Shown piece by piece: positions 1-8,244 of a stretch of DNA of 46,830 bases (its first letter is position 1; each line of letters begins with the position of its first letter). The stretch is from Planctomycetota bacterium (GTDB lineage: Bacteria; Planctomycetota; B15-G4; JADJEK01), in NCBI GenBank assembly GCA_016213895.1, contig JACQZJ010000123.1, positions 1 through 46,830 on the forward strand, given 5' to 3'. The translations under genes and the position numbers were made by a program. The notes under the pieces were generated by a model. The model was not told the DNA's origin and did no database searches. It was given only the letters and a program-made list of their open reading frames with translations.

Positions 1-986
1 GCCCGACAGAGAAAGAGCCCCGGATGGAAGACGACAACCTGATGCGCGCGAGGCGGCCCGGCGCCGCGACGAGGAGAGTCTCGCCCTGCCCCGCCGCGTC
101 CTGGCCACGGAATTCGCAGGGGGGTACGCGCTTGTTCCGGGACTAGCGTACGCTCCCAGTCCCTAGTGATGCTCGCGAAGAAAAGGCTGCCGTCGGTACC
201 CAACCACTCACAACGGTAAGGACCGGTCCCGAGGACATCGATGTCCCGGGCTCCCGGAAACTCCTCCACGGGCAAGGTGCACGAGTGGAGCACGATGCGA
301 GCCATCCGGACACGTCTGTCGCGCGGACATCCGTTCGACAGCTCCTTCCCAGCCCGCTCTCTGCGCTGCACCTGATCGCGCGGCACGACACAGCGCCGAA
401 GCACAACCAACCTGGACAGTATCCAAGGCGTGCTCCCAGCTACGATGTCCGCGGGGGGCGTACCCCCCAGATCCTCACATCCGTACAAGTCAGCCAGTGC
501 CTCACGAGCCTCCAGTGCAACCTCCCGGTCCTGGTCCTGCGCGAGAGCAGCGACGAGGCCGAAGTCCTCGCTGCGTCCCGTGCGCTGGACCAGCCGGACG
601 GCGAGCCGCCGCGCCTCGCGAGCGCCATCCGCCAGGCCCAAAACCAGCTCGTGGACCCGCTCCTGCCGCTCCCAACCGCACCAAGCCACCGCATCGACCA
701 TCGCCGCCGCCCGCTCGGTGCGTCCCTCGCCCACGAGGCGCACCACCTCGTCGGTAAGCACGTCAACGATCCACGGATGGTCGTTGCGGTTCACGGACGT
801 GGCGAAGGCGGCGACCTGGTCATCGGCGCTACTACGGATCCGGTCGGCGAGCTGGGCCGGGGAGTACTGCGTGGCTTTGACCTCCTCCAACCACACCCCC
901 TCATCGTACACGCCACAAGCGCTGAGCCCGGTGCCCAGAAGGGCCGCGACGCAACCCAACGATGTACGTCTGATCTGTCGTCTCAT
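1..986 (-). CDS. Putative lipoprotein, partial (runs off left edge)
   Basis: The reverse-strand frame is open from an ATG at 986 to the window edge with no stop, giving at least 328 residues, so the 3' end is missing. The N-terminus has two arginine pairs, a short hydrophobic stretch and a lipobox ending LSAC with Cys24, so it is probably exported and lipidated. Residues about 55-165 look helical and repeat-like (runs such as AREARRLAVRLVQ and ALEAREALADLYG), suggesting HEAT-type repeats; the rest is not recognisable. An in-frame ATG three codons upstream (995) is an alternative start. The start codon overlaps the stop of the small ORF upstream (TAATG), so translation is probably coupled. Codon third positions are less GC-biased than in most of the window. 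Function unknown. Confidence 0.6.
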   Translation of the reverse strand, partial: MRRQIRRTSLGCVAALLGTGLSACGVYDEGVWLEEVKATQYSPAQLADRIRSSADDQVAAFATSVNRNDHPWIVDVLTDEVVRLVGEGRTERAAAMVDAVAWCGWERQERVHELVLGLADGAREARRLAVRLVQRTGRSEDFGLVAALAQDQDREVALEAREALADLYGCEDLGGTPPADIVAGSTPWILSRLVVLRRCVVPRDQVQRRERAGKELSNGCPRDRRVRMARIVLHSCTLPVEEFPGARDIDVLGTGPYRCEWLGTDGSLFFASITRDWERTLVPEQARTPLRIPWPGRGGAGRDSPRRGAGPPRAHQVVVFHPGLFLCR

Positions 987-1339
987 TAGGACCATCCCTT
1001 GACCCACCTGCAGCATTTTACCGCCTTGTCCGCGCCCCTGCCGACAGCCATGCAGCCACCCTCCAGCAGGTTCCACTTACCCATCTCAGCCTTGACAGCA
1101 TCCCTCGCCGCACTCCACTTCGAGTCAACCTGAGGCAGATTGTCAGTCTGCCCCGAGATCGTTCCGGATAGTCGCTCCCGAATCCGGCGTGTGTGCTTCT
1201 CCGGCTTCGTGACCAGCACACTGCGACGAGCAGGGCTCGGTTCCTTCGCTTCCGGCGCCGGCGGGTCTCGGTGTTGCTTGCGGCCCGCAGCGCACCCTCG
1301 AAGCGGATGCGCCGGCCGATCCGGCACCCGAGCCACCAC
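986..1339 (-). CDS. Small hypothetical ORF coupled to the lipoprotein gene
   Basis: This 117-codon frame opens with a GTG three bases after the stop of the ATP-grasp gene and ends in a TAA that overlaps the ATG of the downstream lipoprotein gene (TAATG). That tight packing is the main reason to call it. The first half is Pro/Arg/Ala-rich and could be non-coding; the second half (KWSAARDAVKAEMGKW, then a Cys-containing tail) looks more like protein and uses varied third codon positions. The true start may therefore be internal. I recognise no family, and no signal peptide or membrane segment is visible. Confidence 0.3.
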   Translation of the reverse strand: MVARVPDRPAHPLRGCAAGRKQHRDPPAPEAKEPSPARRSVLVTKPEKHTRRIRERLSGTISGQTDNLPQVDSKWSAARDAVKAEMGKWNLLEGGCMAVGRGADKAVKCCRWVKGWS

Positions 1340-1342
1340 ACA

Positions 1343-2251
1343 TCACGCCTGCTCCTGCGCGGCCGCGCGCACGCGCGCCTCCTTCGTCCCGCGCAGCGCG
1401 CCGCACACCGCGTCGGCGAAGCGCGCGGCCGCCTCGCGGCAAAGAGCGAAGTGCAGGCGCGGCTCGACCAGCTCGTACTCGTTGAGGCGCAGCTCGCCGG
1501 CACCGTCCTCCAGGATGTCGACGCGCGCGTAGAGCGGCCCGCGCGGGCCAGCCTCGAGCACGCGATCCGCGACCAGGAGTTCGGAGGTGCGCGGCCGCAC
1601 GCGCTCGATGGAGCCGCCGTACAGGCCCTGCACGCGGAAGTCGCCCGCGGCCGGGCGGCGGCGCAGCGCGTGCGAGTAGACGCCGGCGATGTAGACGAGC
1701 GACACCTCGCCGCTGTCCGTGACGCCCGCCATGTACGCCTGGACGAGCGCGTCCTCGGCGGCGACGAGCCGTTCGAAGCGCTCCTGGGCCGAGGCCAGGT
1801 CGCCGCGCGCCGCCTTGAAGGTCTCGCGGCCCGAGGCGGAGACGGCGGGCTTCACCACCGCCTCCCTCCAGCCGCGCGCGTCCATGAGCTCGGCGAGCGA
1901 GAGAGGCGTGCCTCGATCGACGAACTGCGTGGGCACGATGTGCACGCCGCGTTCGTCCAGGTCGCGCAGGTAGCTCTTATGGGAGGCCCAGCGCAGGGTC
2001 GGCGCGTCGTTCCCGAGGCGCGTGACCGCGGCCACGCGCTCCGCCCAGGCCAGGAACTCGGCGCGGCGCAGAACGTAGTCCCAGGTCGCCCGCACCACGC
2101 ACAAGCGGAACGCGGACCAGTCCACGGCCGCGTCGTCCCAGACCACGGGCCGCGCGTCGAGGCCGCGGCGCGCGAGCTCCACGAGGAACAAGGCATTGTC
2201 CGGGTCGAGCCCGGGAGCGGTCGAGTCCGTGGCGACGGCGACGTCCATCAT
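1343..2251 (-). CDS. ATP-grasp domain protein
   Basis: The 302-residue product has the layout of an ATP-grasp ligase related to the glutathione synthetase/RimK fold. Residues about 50-110 form a preATP-grasp part with an RATWDY motif. K134 in VVKPAVSASG is the likely ATP-binding lysine followed by the small-residue loop. ARVDI (242-246) and NEYELVEP (257-264) carry the acidic and Asn residues expected to bind Mg-ATP. Such enzymes join a carboxylate to an amine or similar nucleophile through an acyl-phosphate; the substrate cannot be read from sequence. It is probably cytoplasmic, with no signal peptide. Two consecutive ATGs stand at the start. It lies 16 bases downstream of the secreted-protein gene ending at 2268, so is likely cotranscribed with it. 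Confidence 0.85.
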   Translation of the reverse strand: MMDVAVATDSTAPGLDPDNALFLVELARRGLDARPVVWDDAAVDWSAFRLCVVRATWDYVLRRAEFLAWAERVAAVTRLGNDAPTLRWASHKSYLRDLDERGVHIVPTQFVDRGTPLSLAELMDARGWREAVVKPAVSASGRETFKAARGDLASAQERFERLVAAEDALVQAYMAGVTDSGEVSLVYIAGVYSHALRRRPAAGDFRVQGLYGGSIERVRPRTSELLVADRVLEAGPRGPLYARVDILEDGAGELRLNEYELVEPRLHFALCREAAARFADAVCGALRGTKEARVRAAAQEQA

Positions 2252-2267
2252 GCGCGCGGAGCCCCGC

Positions 2268-3221
2268 TCAGCCGCCCGGCGCGGCCGTCTGGTTCACCCA
2301 GATCGCCAGCAGCGTCTCGATGTCCTCCTGCTCGCCGTACGGCAAGAGGATCGCGAAGCCATCGCCGAGATCGAACGTCACCGTGGCCTCGACGGCCTGC
2401 GTCGTGAGGGACGGCTTCTCCGTCTCGCCGCTCTCGGATTCGCCGGCCGCGGCTGGACGCACGACCGTGAAGATCTGCATGTCGAGGAACAGGCGCACGC
2501 GCGGCTTCTTTCCGGCCTCGGCCGGCAAGGGCAGGAAAACGCCGGAAACCGCGAGCCCTTCTGGCAGAACCCCAGCCTCAAACGGAGGTACGAAGCCGGC
2601 CGCGTCGGCCTCGCCGCTCGGCTCCTCCTGCCAGGAGTCAGGCACCGCTCTCGCGTCGCTGAAGACCAGGCGCTGGAGCGGCCGGTGCGGCGCCCCCTCG
2701 ATCGAGGAGAAGTCGCCGAGCGCGGCGTCCTTCAGGTCGATGCGCCCGCTGCTCCCCTCCTCCGCGCCGAGGACCACGACCTCGAGCGGCGACTCGCCCA
2801 GGGCGCGCGCCTGGACCTCGAGTCTGCCGCTTCCCTCCACGGCGACGAAGCGCACGGCCTGCGCCGGTTCGCCGTACTGCCCGCGCGGCGTCTCGCCGCG
2901 CACGGACAGCACGCCGTACTCGTCTTGATCCGGTTCGCGGGCCTGCCGCAGGAAGGCCTCCACCGCGGCGTGCTGTGCGGAAGAGCCCCGCACCAGGAGA
3001 TAGCCGCCTGGAGCGAGATCGACCTCGCCGCCGCTGCGAGCGAGCACATGCTCCCGCAGCACGCGCGCCAGCATCTCCACCGAAGGAAGATGCCGGGCCT
3101 CGACCGCGCTGGTGGCGGCGCACAGGTCAGTGAGGTCGTATATGCACGGGAGCGCGGCAGCGCCTTCGGAGTTTTCGACTTGCGGGAAGGCAAGGGCTGC
3201 CAGGAGCACCACGTTCCACAT
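2268..3221 (-). CDS. Secreted hypothetical protein
   Basis: This 317-residue protein starts best at the ATG at 3221, which gives a short signal peptide (MWNVVLLAALAFPQ). An upstream ATG in the same frame would add 16 residues encoded by the hairpin stem at 3255-3292 and is less likely. The mature part mixes beta-rich and acidic segments, including LEVQARALGESPLEVVVLG and a C-terminal VTFDLGDGFAILLPYG, and may be an extracytoplasmic beta protein. I recognise no catalytic motif or named family. It sits between the duplicated Cys-motif protein upstream and the ATP-grasp gene 16 bases downstream, all on the same strand. Confidence 0.7.
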   Translation of the reverse strand: MWNVVLLAALAFPQVENSEGAAALPCIYDLTDLCAATSAVEARHLPSVEMLARVLREHVLARSGGEVDLAPGGYLLVRGSSAQHAAVEAFLRQAREPDQDEYGVLSVRGETPRGQYGEPAQAVRFVAVEGSGRLEVQARALGESPLEVVVLGAEEGSSGRIDLKDAALGDFSSIEGAPHRPLQRLVFSDARAVPDSWQEEPSGEADAAGFVPPFEAGVLPEGLAVSGVFLPLPAEAGKKPRVRLFLDMQIFTVVRPAAAGESESGETEKPSLTTQAVEATVTFDLGDGFAILLPYGEQEDIETLLAIWVNQTAAPGG

Positions 3222-3254
3222 GTCAACGACCCTCTCGCGGCCACAGGAGAGGGA

Positions 3255-3292
3255 CCCGAAGTAGCGCACGGCGGACCGTGCGCTACTTCGGG
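3255..3292. repeat. Perfect 17-bp inverted repeat (hairpin) spanning a stop codon
   Basis: The left arm cccgaagtagcgcacgg (3255-3271) is exactly complementary to the right arm ccgtgcgctacttcggg (3276-3292), with a cgga loop. The TAG stop of the 3283-4200 gene lies inside one arm and the next gene starts 34 bases beyond the other. No T-run follows on the minus strand, so it is not a classical intrinsic terminator. It could act as an mRNA 3' stabiliser, a partial terminator, or a structure that sequesters the next gene's ribosome-binding region. Confidence 0.85.
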
Positions 3293-4200
3293 CCGGCCAG
3301 GATCCAGAAGACCTGGTCGTAGCAGAAGAAGCCGTTCATGGCCAGGCTGATGTCGATGCGCGGCATCTGCGCGCCGAGCACGACGCCGCTGTCGTAGCGC
3401 TCGTCGGTTCCGCCGACGTTCAGATCGAGGAGCATCCGGTGCAGGCCGCCCGAGAAGCTGCCCTGGACGCGGTAGATACCCGCGCCCGCGGCCGGGATGA
3501 AGGCGGGCAAGGGCGGCGGGAAGGCATGCAGCGCCCAGTCGACGTTCACCACGCCGAACTCGACCCAGTCGCGGCCCTGGAACACGCGCACCAGGTCGAA
3601 GGTGCCGCTCACAGGGATGGGCGCGTAGGTCGGGCAGTTGCAGGGCGGCAGGCAGCCTTCCTGGTACGAGCCGAGCACGACCTTGTAGGAAGTGATGGCG
3701 GAGAGCGGCGCCGCCTTGGCCTGCACATGCATGAACGTGCCGAAGCAGGCCACGCTCGCCGCGCTGAGCGGCAGGTCGATGTCCGGGTGGCTGCCGCCGC
3801 TCCCGCCCGGCAGGAGCCCGCTGTCGTAGGTCGTGAGCGGATCCGCGCCCACGCGCAGGTCGAGCACGAGCTGCTGCACCAACGCGCCCGCGGGCGTGCC
3901 CACCCGGTACGAGCCCGCCCCGACCACGCGGATCTCGCTCTCGGGCGGCCCCGCCAGCCAGTTGACGTCCGTGATGGCGTACTCCTCGAAGGCCGGATCG
4001 GAGCTCACCGTCTTCTCGAGATGGAATGTCCCGCGGAAGTCCGGGACGAGCCACACCGGACACATGCAGGGCGGGATGCACCCCTGCGCGAACTGGCTGC
4101 CCTTCCTCAGCACGTAGGTGGAGGACAGGGCAGGCCCCTGAGCTGAGGCCGTGGCCGCGGCCAGCAGGACCGCGGCGATCGAGATGAGCAGTTTCTTCAT
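3283..4200 (-). CDS. Secreted protein with two copies of a CxPPCxCP domain
   Basis: The start at 4200 gives a clear signal peptide (MKKLLISIAAVLLAAATASA) and is preceded by an AGGAA site. The 305-residue product is an internal duplication. Each half opens with an LRKGS/VVLGS strand, then GCIPPCMCP or GCLPPCNCP, then GTFHL/GTFDL, then a VNW/VDW motif, YRV, an LDL strand and a YDSG motif. Each half closes near a further Cys (ASVACF and NGFFCY). The Cys arrangement suggests disulphides or a metal site. No catalytic motif is evident; a beta-sandwich-like secreted or surface role is inference. A candidate minus-strand -10 (TATCAT, 4235-4240) lies upstream. Confidence 0.8.
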   Translation of the reverse strand: MKKLLISIAAVLLAAATASAQGPALSSTYVLRKGSQFAQGCIPPCMCPVWLVPDFRGTFHLEKTVSSDPAFEEYAITDVNWLAGPPESEIRVVGAGSYRVGTPAGALVQQLVLDLRVGADPLTTYDSGLLPGGSGGSHPDIDLPLSAASVACFGTFMHVQAKAAPLSAITSYKVVLGSYQEGCLPPCNCPTYAPIPVSGTFDLVRVFQGRDWVEFGVVNVDWALHAFPPPLPAFIPAAGAGIYRVQGSFSGGLHRMLLDLNVGGTDERYDSGVVLGAQMPRIDISLAMNGFFCYDQVFWILAGPK

Positions 4201-4234
4201 GGCGAACGTTCCTCCGCCGGCGACGGCAACGAGA

Positions 4235-4240
4235 ATGATA
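4235..4240 (-). promoter_or_regulatory. Candidate -10 element TATCAT
   Basis: On the minus strand the context is GGGTATCATTC, 35 bases before the ATG of the gene at 3283-4200. No good -35 stands 16-18 bases upstream. It is supported mainly by similar GGTAnnAT elements in front of other genes in this window. Confidence 0.25.
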
Positions 4241-4276
4241 CCCTCGCCCGCCGCCTGGGAGCGGCGAAGCAAGCTC

Positions 4277-5113
4277 ATGCAACCGCAAACGGTGGAATGC
4301 AATGCTGCAAAGCCCGTGAAGTGCCGGCCGCTCCTTGCGGCCGCGTGCCTTCTCGCCGTCCTCTGCCTGGCGCAGGGCTGCGATCGCGCCGGCTCGGGGC
4401 CCTCGGCATCCGCCGATCCGCCCGTGGCGCTCATCGAGGCCGGGGCGGAGCCGCGCCGCCCGCTCCGGCACGAGGCAACGCCGGGCGCGCTCTGCCTGGC
4501 CTTCACCATCGCCAAGGCGGAGGTCGCGGGCCAGGGCAGCGACACCGCGCGGCTCCGCGAGATCGAGAGCGACCTGGCGCTGCAGAACCCGGCGGGGATC
4601 ACGGGCGGCCTGACTCGCTCCTCCCGCGGGCACGTGCGCGCGCTCGACCTCGAGATCCTGCGCGGGGCGCGCCCCACGCTGCGCAACTACTTCGGCAACC
4701 TGCGGCAGGCGTTCTTCGAGCTGGCCGTGCCCCTGCCCGAGGAGGCGATCGGCGCGGGCGCGCGCTGGCGCGCGGTCCAGACCGTGGAGATGGCGGGCCT
4801 GAAGGTGACGCAGAGCGCCGAGTACTGCCTGCAGACGCTCGCGGGCGACGAGGCCACGGTGGAGATGGACGCGCTCCTGCTGGCGGAGCCGCAGACCTTC
4901 CCCCTGCCGGACCTGCCCCCGGGCGCGCGCTGCGAGCTGGTCGCGTTCGAGGGGACCGCGCGCGGCGAGCTCGTGCTCGACCTGAAACGCGCGCTCCCGG
5001 CCGCCGGCGAGCTGCGTTGCGTCCTGGACATGCGCCTCGCCATCCACGACCCGAACAGCGGGCCTGCGCAAGCGGCTTCCCACCTCGAGATGAAGTTCAC
5101 GGTAGAGCGCTGA
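4277..5113 (+). CDS. Putative lipoprotein, hypothetical
   Basis: The 278-residue product starts at the ATG at 4277; the frame extends further upstream, but only this start places the signal peptide correctly. A hydrophobic segment ends in the lipobox LAQGC (Cys35), indicating a lipid-anchored extracytoplasmic protein. The mature part contains an alternation of strand-like segments (GARWRAVQTVEMAGLKVTQS, then YCLQTLAGDEATVEM), somewhat like DUF6263-type bacterial lipoproteins, but this resemblance is weak. It is transcribed divergently from the Cys-motif gene across a 76-base gap and converges on the HEAT-repeat gene 39 bases beyond its stop. Confidence 0.75.
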   Translation: MQPQTVECNAAKPVKCRPLLAAACLLAVLCLAQGCDRAGSGPSASADPPVALIEAGAEPRRPLRHEATPGALCLAFTIAKAEVAGQGSDTARLREIESDLALQNPAGITGGLTRSSRGHVRALDLEILRGARPTLRNYFGNLRQAFFELAVPLPEEAIGAGARWRAVQTVEMAGLKVTQSAEYCLQTLAGDEATVEMDALLLAEPQTFPLPDLPPGARCELVAFEGTARGELVLDLKRALPAAGELRCVLDMRLAIHDPNSGPAQAASHLEMKFTVER

Positions 5114-5152
5114 GGCGCGCGGCGCAGGGCGCCAGGCGCGGAGGGCGGGCTC

Positions 5153-5902
5153 CTAGGGCCAGGGATTCGGCTGCTTGGTGTACTTGAGGCCCTGCTTCTT
5201 GCCCTCGTTCTCGATCCAGTCGATGGCCGTGTCCGAGTTGAAGAAGCGCTTGCCGGTGATCGACTCGAGCGAGTTGATCGCGTCGTCCTTGAAGTGGATC
5301 CACTCGTCGTACTTCTCCTGCCAGAAGGACGGCGGCGGGTTGTTCGGGTCGTTCGGGTCCTTGGGGATGGGCTGATCCAGCACCGCGATCAAGAGCGAGA
5401 CCGCTTCCTTTTCCTTCTGGCGTCCCACGGCCTCGATGATCGCCTTGCGCACCTCCTTCGCGCGCTGCTTCCAGAACAGGTCCTCGAGGATCTTGAAGCC
5501 GCTCTTGCCGTAGCCCACGTAGCCGAGCGAGCGCACCGCCTCGGATGCGTTCAGCAGGTCGAAGGAACGCCCGGCCGTGACGATGGGCAGGAGGGCCTTC
5601 TGCACTTCCGGGCCGCGCTGCGTGCCGAGGAGCTGGACGGCGACGAAGCGCACGGTGCGATCCTTGTCCTTGAGCGCCTTCACGAGCTCCTTGACGATCG
5701 CGTCGTGGCGGCCGGCGGCGAGCTTCTGCAGGGCCGCGACGCGCTCGAGCGCCTCCTTGCAGCGCATCCCCTCGCGGCAGGCCGCGGCCAGCGGCTCCGC
5801 CTGCTCGCGGGAAAGCTCCGGCAGCTCCTTGGCCCGCGGATCCTCCTCCCCTTCCGCGCCGAACAAGACCAGCGCCAGCAAGCCGGACAGGACGGTGATC
5901 AC
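5153..5902 (-). CDS. HEAT-repeat protein, probably exported
   Basis: The 249-residue product probably starts at a GTG at 5902, five bases after a GGAGG site, giving a hydrophobic N-terminus (VITVLSGLLALVLFGAEG) that would act as a signal peptide or anchor. Residues about 55-190 form helical pairs typical of HEAT repeats (IVKELVKALKDKDRTVRFVAVQLLG and later RKAIIEAVGRQK), a scaffold for protein contacts. The C-terminus (ITGKRFFNSDTAIDWIENEG) resembles the tail often seen in secreted planctomycetal HEAT proteins. The partner is unknown. A TATGAT -10-like element lies about 75 bases upstream. Confidence 0.75.
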   Translation of the reverse strand: MITVLSGLLALVLFGAEGEEDPRAKELPELSREQAEPLAAACREGMRCKEALERVAALQKLAAGRHDAIVKELVKALKDKDRTVRFVAVQLLGTQRGPEVQKALLPIVTAGRSFDLLNASEAVRSLGYVGYGKSGFKILEDLFWKQRAKEVRKAIIEAVGRQKEKEAVSLLIAVLDQPIPKDPNDPNNPPPSFWQEKYDEWIHFKDDAINSLESITGKRFFNSDTAIDWIENEGKKQGLKYTKQPNPWP

Positions 5903-5975
5903 GACGCACCTCCGATGTCCCTGCACACCGCCCGGCGGCCGCGTCGCCCGCGCGCCGCTCGGGCTCGTCACGGCA

Positions 5976-5981
5976 ATCATA
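5976..5981 (-). promoter_or_regulatory. Candidate -10 element TATGAT
   Basis: Minus-strand GGTATGATTG lies 74 bases upstream of the GTG start at 5902. A weak TTCCAG stands 18 bases further upstream as a possible -35. Support is the match to the consensus and recurrence of similar elements upstream of other genes here. Confidence 0.3.
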
Positions 5982-6024
5982 CCGCGCCGCGCGCCCGCCC
6001 TGGAACGGCGCCGCGGGTGCGCTC

Positions 6025-7653
6025 TCACCACTCCTTGACGATCACCACGTCCTTCGCCCCGCAGAGCACGGAGCGCTTGAACACAACCACTGAGCCGCCG
6101 GGCGGAAGGCCGTTGACCGAGAAGCTCCCGTTCTTGTCGGTCTTGGTCTTGAAGACCCGGCCGAGAGGATCCTCGAACTTCAGCAGCCCTTCCTCGATCA
6201 CGCCGCCGCGCCGGTGGTCCTCCGTCCTGCCGGAGATCCTCGAACCCTGTCCGACGGGCACGGTGATGGAGCACGGCTCCGTGACGATCGCGTTGATCTC
6301 GCCCCAGAGCGACGGGGCGTCGGGCGCGGCCCGCAGATCGTTGTTCGAAGCAGCGATGACGTAGTTCCCCGGGGGGATCCTGAGTTCGCGGATGACTCTC
6401 CCGTTGAAGATGCGGACGCGCGCCGTGAACAGCCTGCCTCCCTCCTGCTTGGCCCAGACGGTGAAACGCCCTTGAGCCTGCTCAGCGGGAGCGACCTCTA
6501 CTCGTACGTCGACGACCGCTGCGGCGACGAACACGATCGTGGTCTTACCGGGAACGGCCACTTCCTCGCGGAAGATCGTGTCCTGCACCAGGTCGAGTCC
6601 GGCTTTCAGGGGCGGCCACCCCTCCAGCGCCTCGCTCGCCTCGACGCAGTACTCGCCCTGAGGGAGCCCGTGGATCCTGGTCACGCCGGCTGAGACGGTC
6701 AACGTCTCCGCGACCACCTCAACCATCGGCCGGTCGTCCGCGGCGACGACCTCGAGCAGGAACCTCGGGGCCTCGGTGAAGGCATCGATGGCCTTGCCCT
6801 GCGCGTCGTGGATGGCGACCTCGACCTCCAGCACTGACTCGGGCCGCAGGACGATCGCGCCAAGGTCCTTGACCTCTCCCTGCTCGAGCGTGAAGAGCCG
6901 GCGGGCCGTGAATACGTCGTCGCCATCCCGCGCGGTGATCCAGAGCACCTTCTCATTGCGATGCTCCTGACCATCCAACACGTAGCTTCCGCTGGCGCGA
7001 ATCCCGGAGAGCTCGAACGACCCGCTGTACTCCCCATTCACCTCGTCGGGCCAGCCCTCCGCGTATTGTTTGCCCGAGGAAGGCAACCTGACGTGTTGGG
7101 ACTTCAGGTGCAGATCGTAGCTCGGCACCAAGGCGCCCCATTGATCCACCACTGTCCCACGAACCACGCAGGAGCCCAGCCGCATGGTGAAGGCGGCAGT
7201 CTCGCCGAACCGGATCTCGAACTCGGCGGATGTCCTCGACCAGCCCTCCTCGAGCTCAACCGCCACGTCCGCCGGCTTGACCGCGAGGGACAAGTCCGAC
7301 ACCAGGGTCCAGCGATACACACCATCTGGGAGATCCTGTGTCACCGTGCCACCGTCGTCAGAACGGCCCGGGAAGCTCCCGGCCGCGCCGTCGATCACGA
7401 CCTCCACCCCCGGGACCGGCTTCTCGTCGCGCAGGAACTGGAGGACGAGCCGGCCTGGTCCGATGGTCTCCGGCGCGGGGCTCTCCGGCGCCTGCTCGGT
7501 AAGGACGGGATCCGATGCCGCGGTCTCCTCCGATTGCGTTCGGGCCGGGATCTCGACGGACCCCGAATCGCGGTCCACGGTGATTCGGTAGACCGCGATC
7601 ACCAGGGCCAGAACGAAGAGCGTCGCCGCGAGGAACCTGATGCCTTTCACCAT
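6025..7653 (-). CDS. Membrane-anchored protein with carboxypeptidase-regulatory-like domains
   Basis: The 542-residue product begins with an N-terminal membrane segment (residues about 5-24) followed by an extracytoplasmic Glu/Ser/Pro-rich linker. The rest is a series of beta-sandwich modules of the carboxypeptidase regulatory-like type: LVLQFLRDEKPVPGVEVVIDG with a DDGGTVTQDLPDGVY loop near 70-115, a central set around 165-330, and a C-terminal FKTKTDKNGSFSVNGLPPGG module. These domains are adhesive or structural, not catalytic. The ATG at 7653 follows a GGAGG site and lies only 6 bases after the stop of the small membrane-protein gene, so the two form an operon. Codon third positions are less GC-biased than in neighbours. 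Its domain type recurs in the C-terminal part of the sigma factor at 22193-24913. Confidence 0.8.
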   Translation of the reverse strand: MVKGIRFLAATLFVLALVIAVYRITVDRDSGSVEIPARTQSEETAASDPVLTEQAPESPAPETIGPGRLVLQFLRDEKPVPGVEVVIDGAAGSFPGRSDDGGTVTQDLPDGVYRWTLVSDLSLAVKPADVAVELEEGWSRTSAEFEIRFGETAAFTMRLGSCVVRGTVVDQWGALVPSYDLHLKSQHVRLPSSGKQYAEGWPDEVNGEYSGSFELSGIRASGSYVLDGQEHRNEKVLWITARDGDDVFTARRLFTLEQGEVKDLGAIVLRPESVLEVEVAIHDAQGKAIDAFTEAPRFLLEVVAADDRPMVEVVAETLTVSAGVTRIHGLPQGEYCVEASEALEGWPPLKAGLDLVQDTIFREEVAVPGKTTIVFVAAAVVDVRVEVAPAEQAQGRFTVWAKQEGGRLFTARVRIFNGRVIRELRIPPGNYVIAASNNDLRAAPDAPSLWGEINAIVTEPCSITVPVGQGSRISGRTEDHRRGGVIEEGLLKFEDPLGRVFKTKTDKNGSFSVNGLPPGGSVVVFKRSVLCGAKDVVIVKEW

Positions 7654-7659
7654 CCCCTC

Positions 7660-7983
7660 CTACGTGATGCGCAAGAAGGCGAACATGTGCCCCGTGAAGA
7701 ACCAGAGCAGGACGCCCAGGTACCCTCCCAGGCGCAGGACGAAGAAGCGGCGCCAGTAGACCGCCGACCCGACCAGCAATACGGCGGGCAGGCCGAAGAT
7801 CAATCCAGCCTCCAGCACGTCGTGCCAGCCGCCATGCCAGCCGCCGGAGCTCGGCGGCACGAACGTGCGGAAGTCGGCGGTGAGCCAGAACCACAGGTCC
7901 AGCGCCACGAGCAGGGCCGTGAAGAGGCCGAGTCGAAGGCTCATTCGCGCGATGGTCACCTGCTGTGGAGCTCGGTCATCCAT
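7660..7983 (-). CDS. Small integral membrane protein
   Basis: The start ATG at 7983 follows an AGGAGGGA site. The 107-residue product has three hydrophobic segments (about residues 17-36, 57-77 and 81-104) separated by a Gly/Trp/His-rich loop (SSGGWHGGWHD) that would face outside or the periplasm. The family is not recognised. Its stop is 6 bases from the ATG of the carboxypeptidase-regulatory-like protein, so the two are very likely cotranscribed and may work together at the membrane. Confidence 0.65.
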   Translation of the reverse strand: MDDRAPQQVTIARMSLRLGLFTALLVALDLWFWLTADFRTFVPPSSGGWHGGWHDVLEAGLIFGLPAVLLVGSAVYWRRFFVLRLGGYLGVLLWFFTGHMFAFLRIT

Positions 7984-8244
7984 GCGCCATTCCCTCCTGC
8001 CGTGCTCCCCCGGTCGATCGTCCTGGATCGCTGGACGGCGCCCGCAGTCGCTCATGACGTGGAAACAGGCACGGCCCGAGGCGATTCTGTCGACGCGGCC
8101 TCCGAAATCAAGGACGGTCGCCTGGCCACGCCGAGCCGCGCCGTTGTGTTGTGCGGGCATTGCCGCTAAGGTCACTGGGGGGTGGGCGCCCCGATCGCTG
8201 GTCGCCGGTCCACTGGACGCGTCCGGTGGCGGGAGGTCGTGACC
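7984..8244. other. Divergent intergenic region
   Basis: These 261 bases separate the minus-strand membrane-protein operon from the plus-strand secreted-protein gene. They must hold both promoters, but I cannot identify convincing -35/-10 pairs. I see no small ORF, no strong hairpin and no direct repeat. Confidence 0.4.

Noticed and set aside
2732-5083. Long reverse-strand frame crossing two genes
   Set aside because: It reads the Cys-motif gene and the secreted hypothetical gene out of frame and the 4277-5113 lipoprotein antisense. No domain is recognisable.
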